Shown: in pieces, positions 52,281 to 59,668 of the stretch
Position numbering within the stretch: position 1 is the first letter of the stretch
Layout: every line of letters starts with the position of its first letter
DNA from: an uncultured Geobacter sp.
GTDB taxonomy: Bacteria > Desulfobacterota > Desulfuromonadia > Geobacterales > Geobacteraceae
Assembly: GCA_903925075.1 (NCBI GenBank)
Contig: CAIYDQ010000063.1
Location: 1 to 59,796 of the forward strand
Direction of reading: 5' to 3'
Length of the DNA: 59,796 bases
Notes under the pieces: generated by a model
What the model was told of the DNA's origin: nothing
Databases searched by the model: none
What the model saw: the letters and a program-made list of their open reading frames with translations, nothing else
Program-made: the position numbers and the translations under genes

Positions 52281-53579
52281 TCAGTTCCTGCTCCACCCTT
52301 TTTGATATTCCTTGATCAGCTTCTCCACGGCGCGTTTGGAGACCGCCTTCCAGGGTCCGACGGCGACCAGGTTCAGATTCTCGGGTGCGAAAAGGGCGCG
52401 CGCGCTCTCCCTGATCTGGATCGCCTCGATCGCCGCCGCCTCGGCTCGATCCTCTTCGAGGGATCGGACGATGGCCATCAGTTCGCCCCAGCCGTAGCGC
52501 ACCTGCATCTCGTAGGTGGAATCGGAGCTGTACTCCATGTCGTAGAAGTAGCCGTCCTTCACCCTGGCCAGTTCCGCCCCGTCGACGTCCTCGAACGCCA
52601 TTCTCCTCACCTCCGCCAGCACCTCCGAGACCGCCAGCGCCAGATTCTCCGGGGCGGTGGCAAGCTCGATGGCGAAGGCGCCGGTCTCCTCGTAGGCGGA
52701 GAGCGAGGCGTCCACGGAATAGACGATGCCCAGCTTCTCGCGAAGCGAGAGGTGCAGCCGGGAACTGCCGCCGCCGCAAAGGATGCGGCGCATGAGCCGT
52801 AGCCCCATGATGCGCCGGTCGTGTCGGGCGAAGCCGCGAAAAGCGATCTGCAGGTTCACCTGACTGTCCGAGTCCTTGACGAAGAGCGAGCGCGGCTCGT
52901 CCTGCCGCAGGTCGGCCGCCAGCGGAGCCGGCGCTTGCGGCCCGCTCCATTCGGCGAAAGAGCGCTCGCAGGCGGCGAAGAAGCTTTCCGGGTCGTGCCT
53001 CCCCGCGGCCACGATCAGCGCGTTGCCGGGAACGTAGCAGTCGGCCAGGTACCTGCGCAGATCTTCCTCGGTAAAGCCCTTGATGGTGTCCAGGTAGCCG
53101 ATGGTCGGCATCCCCAGCGGATGGTCGGGCCACATCAGCTTGCTGCAAAGATTGCTGGGATTGGTCTCGTCGCCGCGCTCGTTGATGTCCTCCAGCGCCT
53201 CTTCGGTGATGATCCGTTTTTCCAGTTCGATCCCTTCCAGGATCGGGCGCAGCAGCATCGAGGAGAAAAGCCTCACCCCTTCCCCGATCTGATTGGGATG
53301 AACGCGAGAGAAGTAGCAAGTAGTTTCCTCATCGGTCGCCGCGTTGACGCTGCCGCCGATCGCCTCGAAGGCGATCTCCAGTTCCAGGTTCGAGGCGAAT
53401 TCGCTGGAACCGCGAAAGAGCATATGCTCCAGGAAGTGCGAAATGCCGGATTTTCCCGCAGTGTCGTTGCGCCCGCCCGCCTTGATATAGACGGCGATCT
53501 CGGCGCTGTGCAAGTGCGGCATCGCCACCGAAACCAAGCGCAGCCCGTTGGGGAGAACACGTTTTGTACAACTGAGCAT
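52281..53579 (-). CDS. M16-family zinc peptidase
   Basis: A 432-residue pitrilysin/processing-peptidase-type protein. The inverted zinc motif HFLEH (48-52) is intact, with the supporting Glu in the ~120-135 block (RIITEEALEDINERGDE). The C-terminal half contains FRGFARHDRRIMGLRLMRRIL and LREKLGIVYSVDASLSAYEE, as in single-chain bacterial M16B enzymes. There is no signal peptide. Its link to cobalamin synthesis, if any, is only by position upstream of cbiX (22-base gap). Confidence 0.85.
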   Translation of the reverse strand: MLSCTKRVLPNGLRLVSVAMPHLHSAEIAVYIKAGGRNDTAGKSGISHFLEHMLFRGSSEFASNLELEIAFEAIGGSVNAATDEETTCYFSRVHPNQIGEGVRLFSSMLLRPILEGIELEKRIITEEALEDINERGDETNPSNLCSKLMWPDHPLGMPTIGYLDTIKGFTEEDLRRYLADCYVPGNALIVAAGRHDPESFFAACERSFAEWSGPQAPAPLAADLRQDEPRSLFVKDSDSQVNLQIAFRGFARHDRRIMGLRLMRRILCGGGSSRLHLSLREKLGIVYSVDASLSAYEETGAFAIELATAPENLALAVSEVLAEVRRMAFEDVDGAELARVKDGYFYDMEYSSDSTYEMQVRYGWGELMAIVRSLEEDRAEAAAIEAIQIRESARALFAPENLNLVAVGPWKAVSKRAVEKLIKEYQKGWSRN

Positions 53580-53596
53580 AAAACTCCAATAGAACC

Positions 53597-53714
53597 GGCT
53601 AAGGGCGAAGGGCTAAGGGCGAAAGGTACAAGCGGTAAAGCAAAGCGCTAAAGCGTAAACAAGGTCGACGTGTCCCAGCCTTTCCCCTTAGCCTTTCGCC
53701 CCTCGCCCTTAGCC
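53597..53714. repeat. imperfect long inverted repeat
   Basis: The left arm at 53597-53626 (GGCTAAGGGCGAAGGGCTAA then GGGCGAAAGG) is largely complementary to the right arm at 53679-53714, with ~50 bases between. The right arm continues into GATTTTTA, so it may terminate the yqaA transcript. Its GGGCGAAGGGC-type units resemble an interspersed repeat. Confidence 0.6.
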
Positions 53715-54152
53715 GATTTTTAGTGTTACCCAGGCGACTGCCGCGTAGCGGGCGAGCTTGCCTGAGACCACCAGCAGGGTAAAACGCAGCAAACTCACCC
53801 GCAGCATGCCGCCGACCAGGCAAAGGGGATCGCCGACCACCGGTAGAAAACTGAGGAACAACGAATAGGAACCGAAACGGGCGTAGAACTTCTCCGCCTT
53901 CCGGGTGCTTTGTTCATCCATGCGCAGCACTCGCCGCGTCAGAAAGTCTCCGCCGTAAAGGCCGATCCAGAAAGTGCTGAGCGCACCCAGGTAGTTGCCG
54001 ACAGTGGCGACGGCGACCACCGTCACCGGCTGGCCGCCGGAAAGGAGCATGGCGATCACCAGCCACTCGGAGCCCAGCGGTATCAGGGTCGAGGCGAGAA
54101 AGCTCAAAAGAAACAGTGAAAAAAGACCGTAATTGGTGAGCCACTCGTGCAT
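53709..54152 (-). CDS. YqaA-family membrane protein
   Basis: A 147-residue membrane protein of the YqaA/DedA-like (SNARE-associated) group. It has a hydrophobic N terminus (NYGLFSLFLLSFLASTLIPLG), then SEWLVIAML, a central VGNYLGALSTFWIGLYGGDF typical of the family, a charged loop, and FLSFLPVVGDPLCLVGGMLRV. The last signature (F.P..GDP) is diagnostic. Role in lipid or membrane homeostasis is inferred from the family. Confidence 0.8.
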   Translation of the reverse strand: MHEWLTNYGLFSLFLLSFLASTLIPLGSEWLVIAMLLSGGQPVTVVAVATVGNYLGALSTFWIGLYGGDFLTRRVLRMDEQSTRKAEKFYARFGSYSLFLSFLPVVGDPLCLVGGMLRVSLLRFTLLVVSGKLARYAAVAWVTLKIG

Positions 54153-54220
54153 TCTGCCAAATTAGCGGAAAGGCTGTAGATTGTCAAACAACTTGATGCC
54201 TTGGCCACGCCAGTTTTTTC

Positions 54221-54246
54221 TTGACATACGCTGCGGGAAGTGTCAA
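54221..54246 (+). promoter_or_regulatory. candidate promoter/operator of the DAHP synthase leader
   Basis: TTGACA (54221-54226) could be a -35 box; a poor -10 (TCAATT, 54243-54248) follows at 16 bases. The same segment forms an inverted repeat, TTGACA...TGTCAA (54221-54246). If this -10 is used, transcription would start at the leader ATG itself. Confidence 0.4.
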
Positions 54247-54256
54247 TTACTACCCC

Positions 54257-54343
54257 ATGAACAACACCGGCTATCTTTCCTTTACGAACTTTTACTTTTG
54301 GTACGGCTTTTACTTTAGCCGCTCCCCGGGTAGAGGTGTGTAA
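54257..54343 (+). CDS. aromatic-rich leader peptide of the DAHP synthase attenuator
   Basis: A 28-codon open frame (ATG 54257, TAA 54341-54343). It encodes five Phe, four Tyr and one Trp, mostly packed in the run NFYFWYGFYF at codons 11-20. The tail (SRSPGRGV) holds a CCCCGG that can pair downstream. No ribosome site is visible and the proposed transcript start lies at the ATG, so it may be translated from a leaderless mRNA. It probably senses charged tRNA-Phe, -Tyr and -Trp and controls the downstream aro gene by transcription attenuation, by analogy with pheL and trpL. Confidence 0.82.
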   Translation: MNNTGYLSFTNFYFWYGFYFSRSPGRGV

Positions 54344-54368
54344 TTTAGGTTAGCTGGAACTAAACTTA

Positions 54369-54416
54369 CGAACCGAAAGCCGGGGTGGACAGGATCTCCC
54401 CCCCTTTGCGGTTTCG
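54369..54416 (+). promoter_or_regulatory. leader hairpin (alternative structure) of the attenuator
   Basis: A strong imperfect stem: CGAACCGAAAGCCGGGG (54369-54385) pairs with CCCCCCCTTTGCGGTTTCG (54398-54416). Its 5' arm also contains CCGGGG (54380-54385) that can pair with CCCCGG (54324-54329) in the leader peptide region. Its C-rich 3' arm (54398-54404) can pair with GGGGGG (54441-54446) in the terminator. These are the competing pairings an attenuator needs. Confidence 0.6.
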
Positions 54417-54434
54417 AACCGATGATCAAGATAC

Positions 54435-54471
54435 AGGGCCGGGGGGCAATCCTTCCGGCCCTTTCGTTTTT
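54435..54471 (+). terminator. intrinsic terminator (attenuator) before DAHP synthase
   Basis: AGGGCCGG (54435-54442) pairs with CCGGCCCT (54455-54462) and is followed by TTCGTTTTT. It lies 25 bases before the aroF ATG, so it can switch off expression of that gene. Confidence 0.8.
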
Positions 54472-54494
54472 CGGAAAAAAAGGGGGAACGAGCA

Positions 54495-55514
54495 ATGATC
54501 GTGGTCATGAAATCGGGAGCGGCAAGAAAAGACAGGGACGAGGTAACCAAGAGAATCAAGGCGTTGGGGTACACCCCGCACATCATTCACGGCACGACCC
54601 GCGACGTGATCGGGGCGGTCGGGGACGAGCGGGGCAAGAGCGTGTTGCAGAGCATCGAGTCGATGCACGGCGTGGAGAGCGTGGTCCCGATCCTGCAGCC
54701 GTACAAACTGGCCTCCAAGGAGATGAAGAAAGAGTCGAGCGTGGTGCGGATCTCGGACACCCTCGCCATCGGCGGCAAGGAATTGGTGGTCATGGCCGGT
54801 CCCTGTTCGGTGGAGAGCGAGGAGCAGATCATAGCCTCGGCGCTGGCGGTAAAAAGCGCCGGCGCCCAGATGCTGCGCGGCGGCGCCTTCAAGCCCCGCA
54901 CCTCCCCCTACTCCTTCCAAGGGCTTGAGGAGGACGGTCTGAAGCTCCTCGCCAAGGCGCGCGAGTTGACCGGGCTTCCCTTCGTCACCGAAGTGATCGA
55001 CCCCGAATCCGTCGACCTGGTCGCCTCCTACTCCGACATGCTGCAGATCGGCGCGCGCAACTCGCAGAACTTCGCCCTCCTGAAGAAAGTGGGGCAGATC
55101 AACAAGCCCATCCTGTTGAAGCGCGGCATGTCCATGACCATTCAGGAGTTCCTGATGAGCGCCGAGTACATCATGAGCGAGGGGAACCAGTCGGTGATCC
55201 TGTGCGAGCGCGGCATTCGGACCTTCGAGACCGCGACCCGCAACACCCTGGACATATCCGCCGTTCCGGTCCTGAAGGCCAAGACCCACCTGCCGGTGGT
55301 GATCGACCCCTCGCACGCGACCGGCAATCACCACTACATCGCCCCCATGTCCTACGCCGCGGTAGCCGCGGGAGTGGACGGGCTGATCATCGAAGTGCAT
55401 CCCGATCCGGAGCACGCCTCCTCCGACGGCCCGCAGTCGCTGAAGCCGAAGAAATTCGCGGCGCTTATGGAGAAGTTGAAACTGTTCGCCGCCGCCGCAG
55501 ATCGGGAACTGTGA
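54495..55514 (+). CDS. aroF: 3-deoxy-7-phosphoheptulonate (DAHP) synthase
   Basis: A 339-residue enzyme that condenses phosphoenolpyruvate and erythrose-4-phosphate, the first step of aromatic amino acid synthesis. It is the type Ibeta form, with a ~90-residue N-terminal regulatory (ferredoxin-like) domain. The barrel has AGPCSVES (metal ligand Cys ~104), [44 protein letters not shown] and [11 protein letters not shown]. The ATG follows AAAGGGGGAACG. Control by the upstream attenuator is inferred; the N-terminal domain suggests feedback control too. Confidence 0.93.
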   Translation: MIVVMKSGAARKDRDEVTKRIKALGYTPHIIHGTTRDVIGAVGDERGKSVLQSIESMHGVESVVPILQPYKLASKEMKKESSVVRISDTLAIGGKELVVMAGPCSVESEEQIIASALAVKSAGAQMLRGGAFKPRTSPYSFQGLEEDGLKLLAKARELTGLPFVTEVIDPESVDLVASYSDMLQIGARNSQNFALLKKVGQINKPILLKRGMSMTIQEFLMSAEYIMSEGNQSVILCERGIRTFETATRNTLDISAVPVLKAKTHLPVVIDPSHATGNHHYIAPMSYAAVAAGVDGLIIEVHPDPEHASSDGPQSLKPKKFAALMEKLKLFAAAADREL

Positions 55515-55519
55515 GATCC

Positions 55520-55595
55520 GGGGCATGACGAAATGCCCCTCCCCATCTGAAATCCCCCCGCTGGAAGACAACTAGCTCCTCCCCCCAGCGGGGGG
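55520..55595. terminator. two hairpins after DAHP synthase
   Basis: GGGGCAT/ATGCCCC (55520-55526, 55533-55539) and a perfect 11-bp stem CCCCCCGCTGG/CCAGCGGGGGG (55554-55564, 55585-55595). Neither has a T-run, but together they probably end the aro transcript. Confidence 0.5.
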
Positions 55596-55684
55596 AGGTT
55601 GGGAGGGGGGAAGCCTCCCCCGGCTCCACTGCGTCGTAGGGGACTGGCTCCGTAGGTGCCTGTCCCCCTCTCAGCGTGGTAACG

Positions 55685-56317
55685 ATGCCAAGGCCATCCA
55701 TGACGCATTTTCTCACACTTGGGCTCCTTCTGGGGTTTTCCGCCGGGTTGTCCCCGGGCCCGTTGCTGATGCTTGTCATCTCCGAGTCGCTGCACCATGG
55801 CGCCAAGTCGGGCATGAGGGTGGCGATGGCGCCGATCGTCACCGACGTGCCGATCATCCTGACAACTCTCGTCATCCTGGTAAAAGTCTCCGGTTATCGG
55901 CAGGTCCTGGGCGTAATCTCGTTGGCGGGCGGCGCCTTCGTGCTGTTCACCGCCATCGACGCCATCCGCACGCGAGGAGTTCAACTCGACCTGCCCAAGG
56001 AACAACCCAGATCCCTGCGCAAAGGAGTGCTGACCAACTTCCTCAGTCCGCATCCGTACCTGTTCTGGATCGCCGTCGGTGCACCGGAGTTGACCAAGTC
56101 GCTCGCAGTCGGCCTGCCGGCGTTTTTCGCCTTCATCGGCAGTTTCTATCTATCGCTGATTGGTTCCAAGATCGCTTTGGCGGTTGCGGTTGGCAGATCG
56201 CGGGTCTTTCTGAGCAGCAGATACTATCTGTACACAATGCGTTTTCTCGGCATACTCCTGGCGCTTTTTGCGGTTGTGTTGTTCCTGGAAGGGCTGAAGC
56301 TGCTGGGCCTGTCCTGA
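55685..56317 (+). CDS. LysE/RhtB-type amino acid exporter
   Basis: A 210-residue membrane protein with about six hydrophobic segments. The opening MTHFLTLGLLLGFSAGLSPGP is the family mark, with the conserved SPGP. Further segments include ILTTLVILVKVSGYRQVLGV and LGILLALFAVVLFLEGLKLL. ATG 55685 is taken; ATG 55700 has a slightly better AAGG and gives the canonical MTHF start. The substrate cannot be deduced. It sits between the aro gene and the integron integrase, which reads towards it. Confidence 0.78.
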   Translation: MPRPSMTHFLTLGLLLGFSAGLSPGPLLMLVISESLHHGAKSGMRVAMAPIVTDVPIILTTLVILVKVSGYRQVLGVISLAGGAFVLFTAIDAIRTRGVQLDLPKEQPRSLRKGVLTNFLSPHPYLFWIAVGAPELTKSLAVGLPAFFAFIGSFYLSLIGSKIALAVAVGRSRVFLSSRYYLYTMRFLGILLALFAVVLFLEGLKLLGLS

Positions 56318-56394
56318 CTTTCACCCTTCCCCCTACCATTTACCGACTTTCACCGGCGTTTTCGGACTGACCCAGCACACCCTGCGGTCTGGGA

Positions 56395-57309
56395 CTAGAA
56401 GTCGAGCGGGCTTTTCGCCTCTTTCATCGTCCTCACAGGGACGCAATGGGTATAGATCATGGTGGTTTTCAGGCTGGCGTGGCCCAGCAGGGTTTGAATG
56501 GTGCGGATGTCGTAATTGGCTTGCAAGAGGTGGGTGGCAAAGCTGTGCCGAAAAGCTGTTGCTGCGGCAACCTTGCACGTTACCGCCAGGAAGGTCAGGT
56601 ATTCTCTCACGTCTGCCGTTGTCAGCTCTTGCGGCAATTTGTTTTTCAGGAATCGCTGAAATTTGCGCGACCAGTTTGCGTAGGTTGTCAAAGTCTTACG
56701 CGAGTAGTGTCGAACATTAATCTCGCCCGCCATTGCCGCAAGCAGCGCATCCCATTCGGGGGAGTCCGTTTTCAAAACGTAGCCCGTTTCAGAATAGTTC
56801 GATGTCCGCCTGAAGACAGGACGCTGCTCTGCGTGAACCGGGGTCATATTGGCATGTCGCACCTGCTCCGGCGAAGGGGTCTTCTCTCCAGGAGGGGCAT
56901 CTTCATTGAGTGATTGGAAACAAGCGCCGTCCTTCCCCAAAAGAGGGAAGGCCGCGGGGGGTGAACTCTCTTCCGCCTGCGAATCGTAAGCATAACACCC
57001 TAACTTTTCAGCCACTTGTGGGAGAACTGGTTGAGAGCTTAGACATCTTTTGCCCCTTTGCATCTCATAGTAAAGCGAGACGGCGTGAGCAGCACGTTCT
57101 CTCTGTTTCTCCGGTTGCTTCTTTTCCTCCAGTTTTTCTGCAAACAGCCGCACCCTTTCCGATTTCGAATCAGGGACCGGGTACTTGTGGCAAAAATCCA
57201 GATAATATCGCAGCCATTTTTTATATTCAGCGAATATGCCGGGCGAAAACCCTTTTCCCTTCAGGAACTCTATGAAATCATCGAAAACGGCATCCGGGAT
57301 GAGAAGCAT
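56395..57309 (-). pseudogene. intI: integron-type tyrosine recombinase (IntI) with internal in-frame deletion
   Basis: A 304-residue reading frame starting at ATG 57309 (AAGGA upstream). Residues 1-90 are the extra N-terminal domain seen in delta-proteobacterial IntI-like proteins, 90-180 a variable linker, and 185-249 the core-binding domain ([35 protein letters not shown]). The next residues jump at 250-253 straight into box [13 protein letters not shown], then [15 protein letters not shown] and a terminal SPLDF. Arg 254, His 277 and Tyr 286 remain, but the region with catalytic Arg I, the Lys and the first His is absent, so about 130-150 residues are missing compared with the family. The enzyme should be inactive. 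Reading frame is kept. Confidence 0.85.
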
Positions 57310-57322
57310 GTCATTTTTCCTT

Positions 57323-57351
57323 TTGACAGCCCAATTTAATTAGTCTACATT
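57323..57351 (+). promoter_or_regulatory. cassette promoter (Pc-like)
   Basis: A perfect TTGACA (57323-57328), a 17-base spacer and TACATT (57346-57351) point from next to the integrase start into the cassettes. Position and orientation are those of an integron Pc promoter. Confidence 0.65.
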
Positions 57352-57368
57352 TCCCCAGAATGAAGCTC

Positions 57369-57401
57369 TGGCGGGATGGCCGGAAACCGGCCATCCCGCC
57401 A
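57369..57401. repeat. perfect 15-bp hairpin between Pc and first cassette
   Basis: TGGCGGGATGGCCGG (57369-57383), loop AAA and its exact complement (57387-57401). It has no T-run on either strand. It lies between the integrase and cassette 1. Confidence 0.75.
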
Positions 57402-57522
57402 AACGGAACATTTCACCATTCAATAAGCTTAATATTGGCACTAAGATACGTCAACCAAGGGAACTGAATATTTCCATGGCAAGCGACAAACGGGTGGATG
57501 GCGAGTTTCTGGTCAAGAACGA

Positions 57523-57529
57523 GTTGGTG
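57523..57529 (+). other. candidate attI / cassette 1 junction core site
   Basis: GTTGGTG fits the shape of a GTTRRRY-type core (one R position is T) and lies 47 bases before the first cassette ORF. It is the likely crossover point (G|TT) between attI and cassette 1. Other GTT sites nearby cannot be excluded. Confidence 0.45.
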
Positions 57530-57569
57530 GGAAAACCTCGAGGTATTGAGAATAAAATCAGGGATAATC

Positions 57570-58526
57570 ATGTTCGAAGTGCTTGTGAATATTCTGGGTG
57601 AACGTGGTATTTACCCTAAAGAAACTATTTTGTTCGATGACGTTGGATATGCATGTTTCAATGGTATCCCGTTGTTCTTTTCAATTTATGATAAAAGTGG
57701 AGCACTAAGCTATAGAGACAACTCGAAGCAAGCAGTTATTGAAACAGCCTTCCAATTTACCAATAGAGAATTTCCTCCATACAAATTTCATTTCAAGGAA
57801 AGCAAGGCTACTATTTTTATCTCGTCCCAGGCTAAGCCTAGCTTGAAGGAAATATTCATACGAGTAAAGCTGATACTCAATGGAACAATTAAACCACCAG
57901 CGCTTTACAATCCACATATCAGGTCGGTTGATAGTTATGACGATAGAATGCGCGCGATCAAGTTGATTCGTGAACAGCCAGAATATATTGATCTGTTCAA
58001 TTGCAAACGTTTGCCTGTAGTAAAACTGCTAAATGATTGGCGTGGCAGATATCGCTTTTCTAAACAAAAATCGAGTATAAAGACTGTAAAAGATTGTTAC
58101 AAGCTGTTGGCGCAATCCACACGGCTGGTACACGTTGCTTCATATTATTATAATAACGCGGCAAGCCTAGTAAGAGATGGATACATAGAGGACGCTGGTA
58201 TTAACCTTCATCTCGCAGTCGAAGCAATAGTAAAAGATTTTATGGTTTCACATTCGATAAAAGACAAGCGAAAAGCAGTTGATAAACTTATCTCAAAAAT
58301 TTGGCCTCCTGATTGGAAAATAGATTATCTGGAGGATTTATGGAAATCACGGAATAAGTTCCTGGCTCATATTGATGAAAACATGTTTACTGACGACCAA
58401 AGTATTTCTGATCCGGATGAATATTGCTATGACACATTTGAAAGTGTAAGTTACTTGATAACAAAATATGCAGAGTATGTTAAAGAGCAATCTGAGAAAA
58501 TCCCGAAGGTGTCAAGCACCATCTAA
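57570..58526 (+). CDS. cassette 1 protein with HEPN-like Rx5H motif
   Basis: A 318-residue protein. ATG 57570 is chosen near the cassette edge; the frame is open to 57498 across the attI region. The gene is visibly AT-rich compared with host genes, as is usual for integron cassettes. The N-terminal half is mixed alpha/beta (KETILFDDVGYACFNGIPLF). The C-terminal third is helical, with YIEDAGINLHLAVEAIVKDF and, at Arg 261-His 267, RNKFLAH. That Rx4-6H pattern after a long helix is typical of HEPN ribonuclease domains, including Apea-like ones. A defence or toxin role is inferred and not certain. attC site 1 follows. Confidence 0.65.
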   Translation: MFEVLVNILGERGIYPKETILFDDVGYACFNGIPLFFSIYDKSGALSYRDNSKQAVIETAFQFTNREFPPYKFHFKESKATIFISSQAKPSLKEIFIRVKLILNGTIKPPALYNPHIRSVDSYDDRMRAIKLIREQPEYIDLFNCKRLPVVKLLNDWRGRYRFSKQKSSIKTVKDCYKLLAQSTRLVHVASYYYNNAASLVRDGYIEDAGINLHLAVEAIVKDFMVSHSIKDKRKAVDKLISKIWPPDWKIDYLEDLWKSRNKFLAHIDENMFTDDQSISDPDEYCYDTFESVSYLITKYAEYVKEQSEKIPKVSSTI

Positions 58527-58543
58527 ATGATGGGAACGGGTTG

Positions 58544-58604
58544 TCCCAACAAGTAAGTTGGACCGGCCGAAAAACACCGCCGGTCAACTTCCGAGCCGTT
58601 GGCT
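58544..58604 (+). other. attC site 1 (61 bp)
   Basis: R'' is TCCCAAC (58544-58550) and R' is GTTGGCT (58598-58604). The inner stem GACCGGC (58561-58567) pairs with GCCGGTC (58579-58585). The L arms AAGTT/AACTT align with one unpaired G, the extrahelical base that sets strand choice. It follows the cassette 1 stop by 17 bases. Confidence 0.85.
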
Positions 58605-58681
58605 GAAAATCATAAGGACACACTGCGACGCTCATCGAATGAGGTCACGAAAAGCAAGAAGCGGTGAATGGGAGAAAGTTG

Positions 58682-59092
58682 ATGGCCAAAGTATACACGG
58701 GTAAGGTCTCTATCCCCGGAGACAAGATCGAAGATTACTTTAAACTTCTGAAAGAAGCTGAGGAAAGACGAGCCCCATTTCGACAGCAATTGACCGACTT
58801 AAATGCAGAGTTCTATGAGCACTTGCTGTCAAAATTTTCAGAAAAGACGGCGGGTAAACATACAGGAATAGTCGGTTTATTCATCGATTTTATCTGTGGC
58901 TATACCGACGTAGAATCCGTAGATGAAATAACACGCGGTATGGTAAATACTGCCTTTAAGCAATGGTGGAAACGTAAAGTATGGGATTCAACCACACCGG
59001 ATCAACTTACAGTCGCTTTGAGAAAGTTCTTCGTCTTTCTTGCCACTGAAAAAGGGATTGTCAACGAAAAGGCTATGAAAGGGCTCCAGTAA
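58682..59092 (+). CDS. cassette 2 protein, resembling a lone recombinase core-binding domain
   Basis: A 136-residue protein. ATG 58682 with GGGAGAAAG upstream is preferred to ATG 58664. Residues ~45-125 (HTGIVGLFIDFICGYTDVES; VDEITRGMVNTAFKQWW; TPDQLTVALRKFFVFLATEK) look like the four-helix SAM-like N-terminal domain of tyrosine recombinases, without any catalytic domain. It sits whole between attC sites 1 and 2. It may bind DNA or be unrelated in function; the fold assignment is by pattern only. Confidence 0.6.
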   Translation: MAKVYTGKVSIPGDKIEDYFKLLKEAEERRAPFRQQLTDLNAEFYEHLLSKFSEKTAGKHTGIVGLFIDFICGYTDVESVDEITRGMVNTAFKQWWKRKVWDSTTPDQLTVALRKFFVFLATEKGIVNEKAMKGLQ

Positions 59093-59099
59093 CGGGGGC

Positions 59100-59160
59100 T
59101 GCCAACAAGGGCAGTAGACCTGCCCGGGAAAGCCGGCAGGTCACCGCCCGGTCGTTGGCC
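59100..59160 (+). other. attC site 2 (61 bp)
   Basis: R'' is TGCCAAC (59100-59106) and R' is GTTGGCC (59154-59160), complementary at six of seven positions. The inner stem GACCTGCC (59117-59124) pairs exactly with GGCAGGTC, and the outer GGGC/GCCC arms also pair. It has the same length and layout as site 1, with different arm sequences. Confidence 0.88.
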
Positions 59161-59668
59161 GCGAATCGACGAACCCCAAAGACAAGATCAAAGGCATAGC
59201 ACGCGGATCTAATCCGATAAAAGCGCGGACCACTGCGGATAAATCGAACCTTGATCGGGAGAAGTGTTCGGGGTCGCGTCCGTCGAAATGATGCAGAATT
59301 TGCCGGAATTGCGGAGCGTAAAACCGAAGTGGATTTCTGAATAACCGTGGCGGCGAAGGCCGAATCGGATCGATACCGAAGGTGGGCTTGATGCAGCAAT
59401 TCCCGCTGAAGCTATAACCTCCCGAAAGGGCGTTGATATTAAAAAACGAGTTTCGTAAAGATTCTCTCAGCTTAAGCCGTGTTTTTTGCAAGGTTCGCTT
59501 TTTGCTTGAACCAGCTAACCATTCAAGGCACAATGTCGACTCTCGAATCCAACGTACTGATTTTACGAATAAAATAGCACCTCTGTTGGACGTTTTCTCT
59601 TGACAATCGGCCGGGAGTGCGGCGGCGGTTTTCTTCATTAGCTCATTTCAATATGTGAGGTAGCGAAG
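59161..59668. other. region after attC 2 without a convincing gene
   Basis: About 500 bases with no good + strand gene. A 165-residue - strand frame (59141-59638) runs across the attC site and has no believable ribosome site, so I do not count it. The block may be a non-coding cassette or the end of the array. No third attC is found before the window ends. Confidence 0.5.

Noticed and set aside
59141..59638. 165-residue - strand open frame
   Set aside because: Its 3' end runs through the attC 2 sequence, it has no ribosome site, and its composition is odd; a cassette gene should lie in the other orientation.
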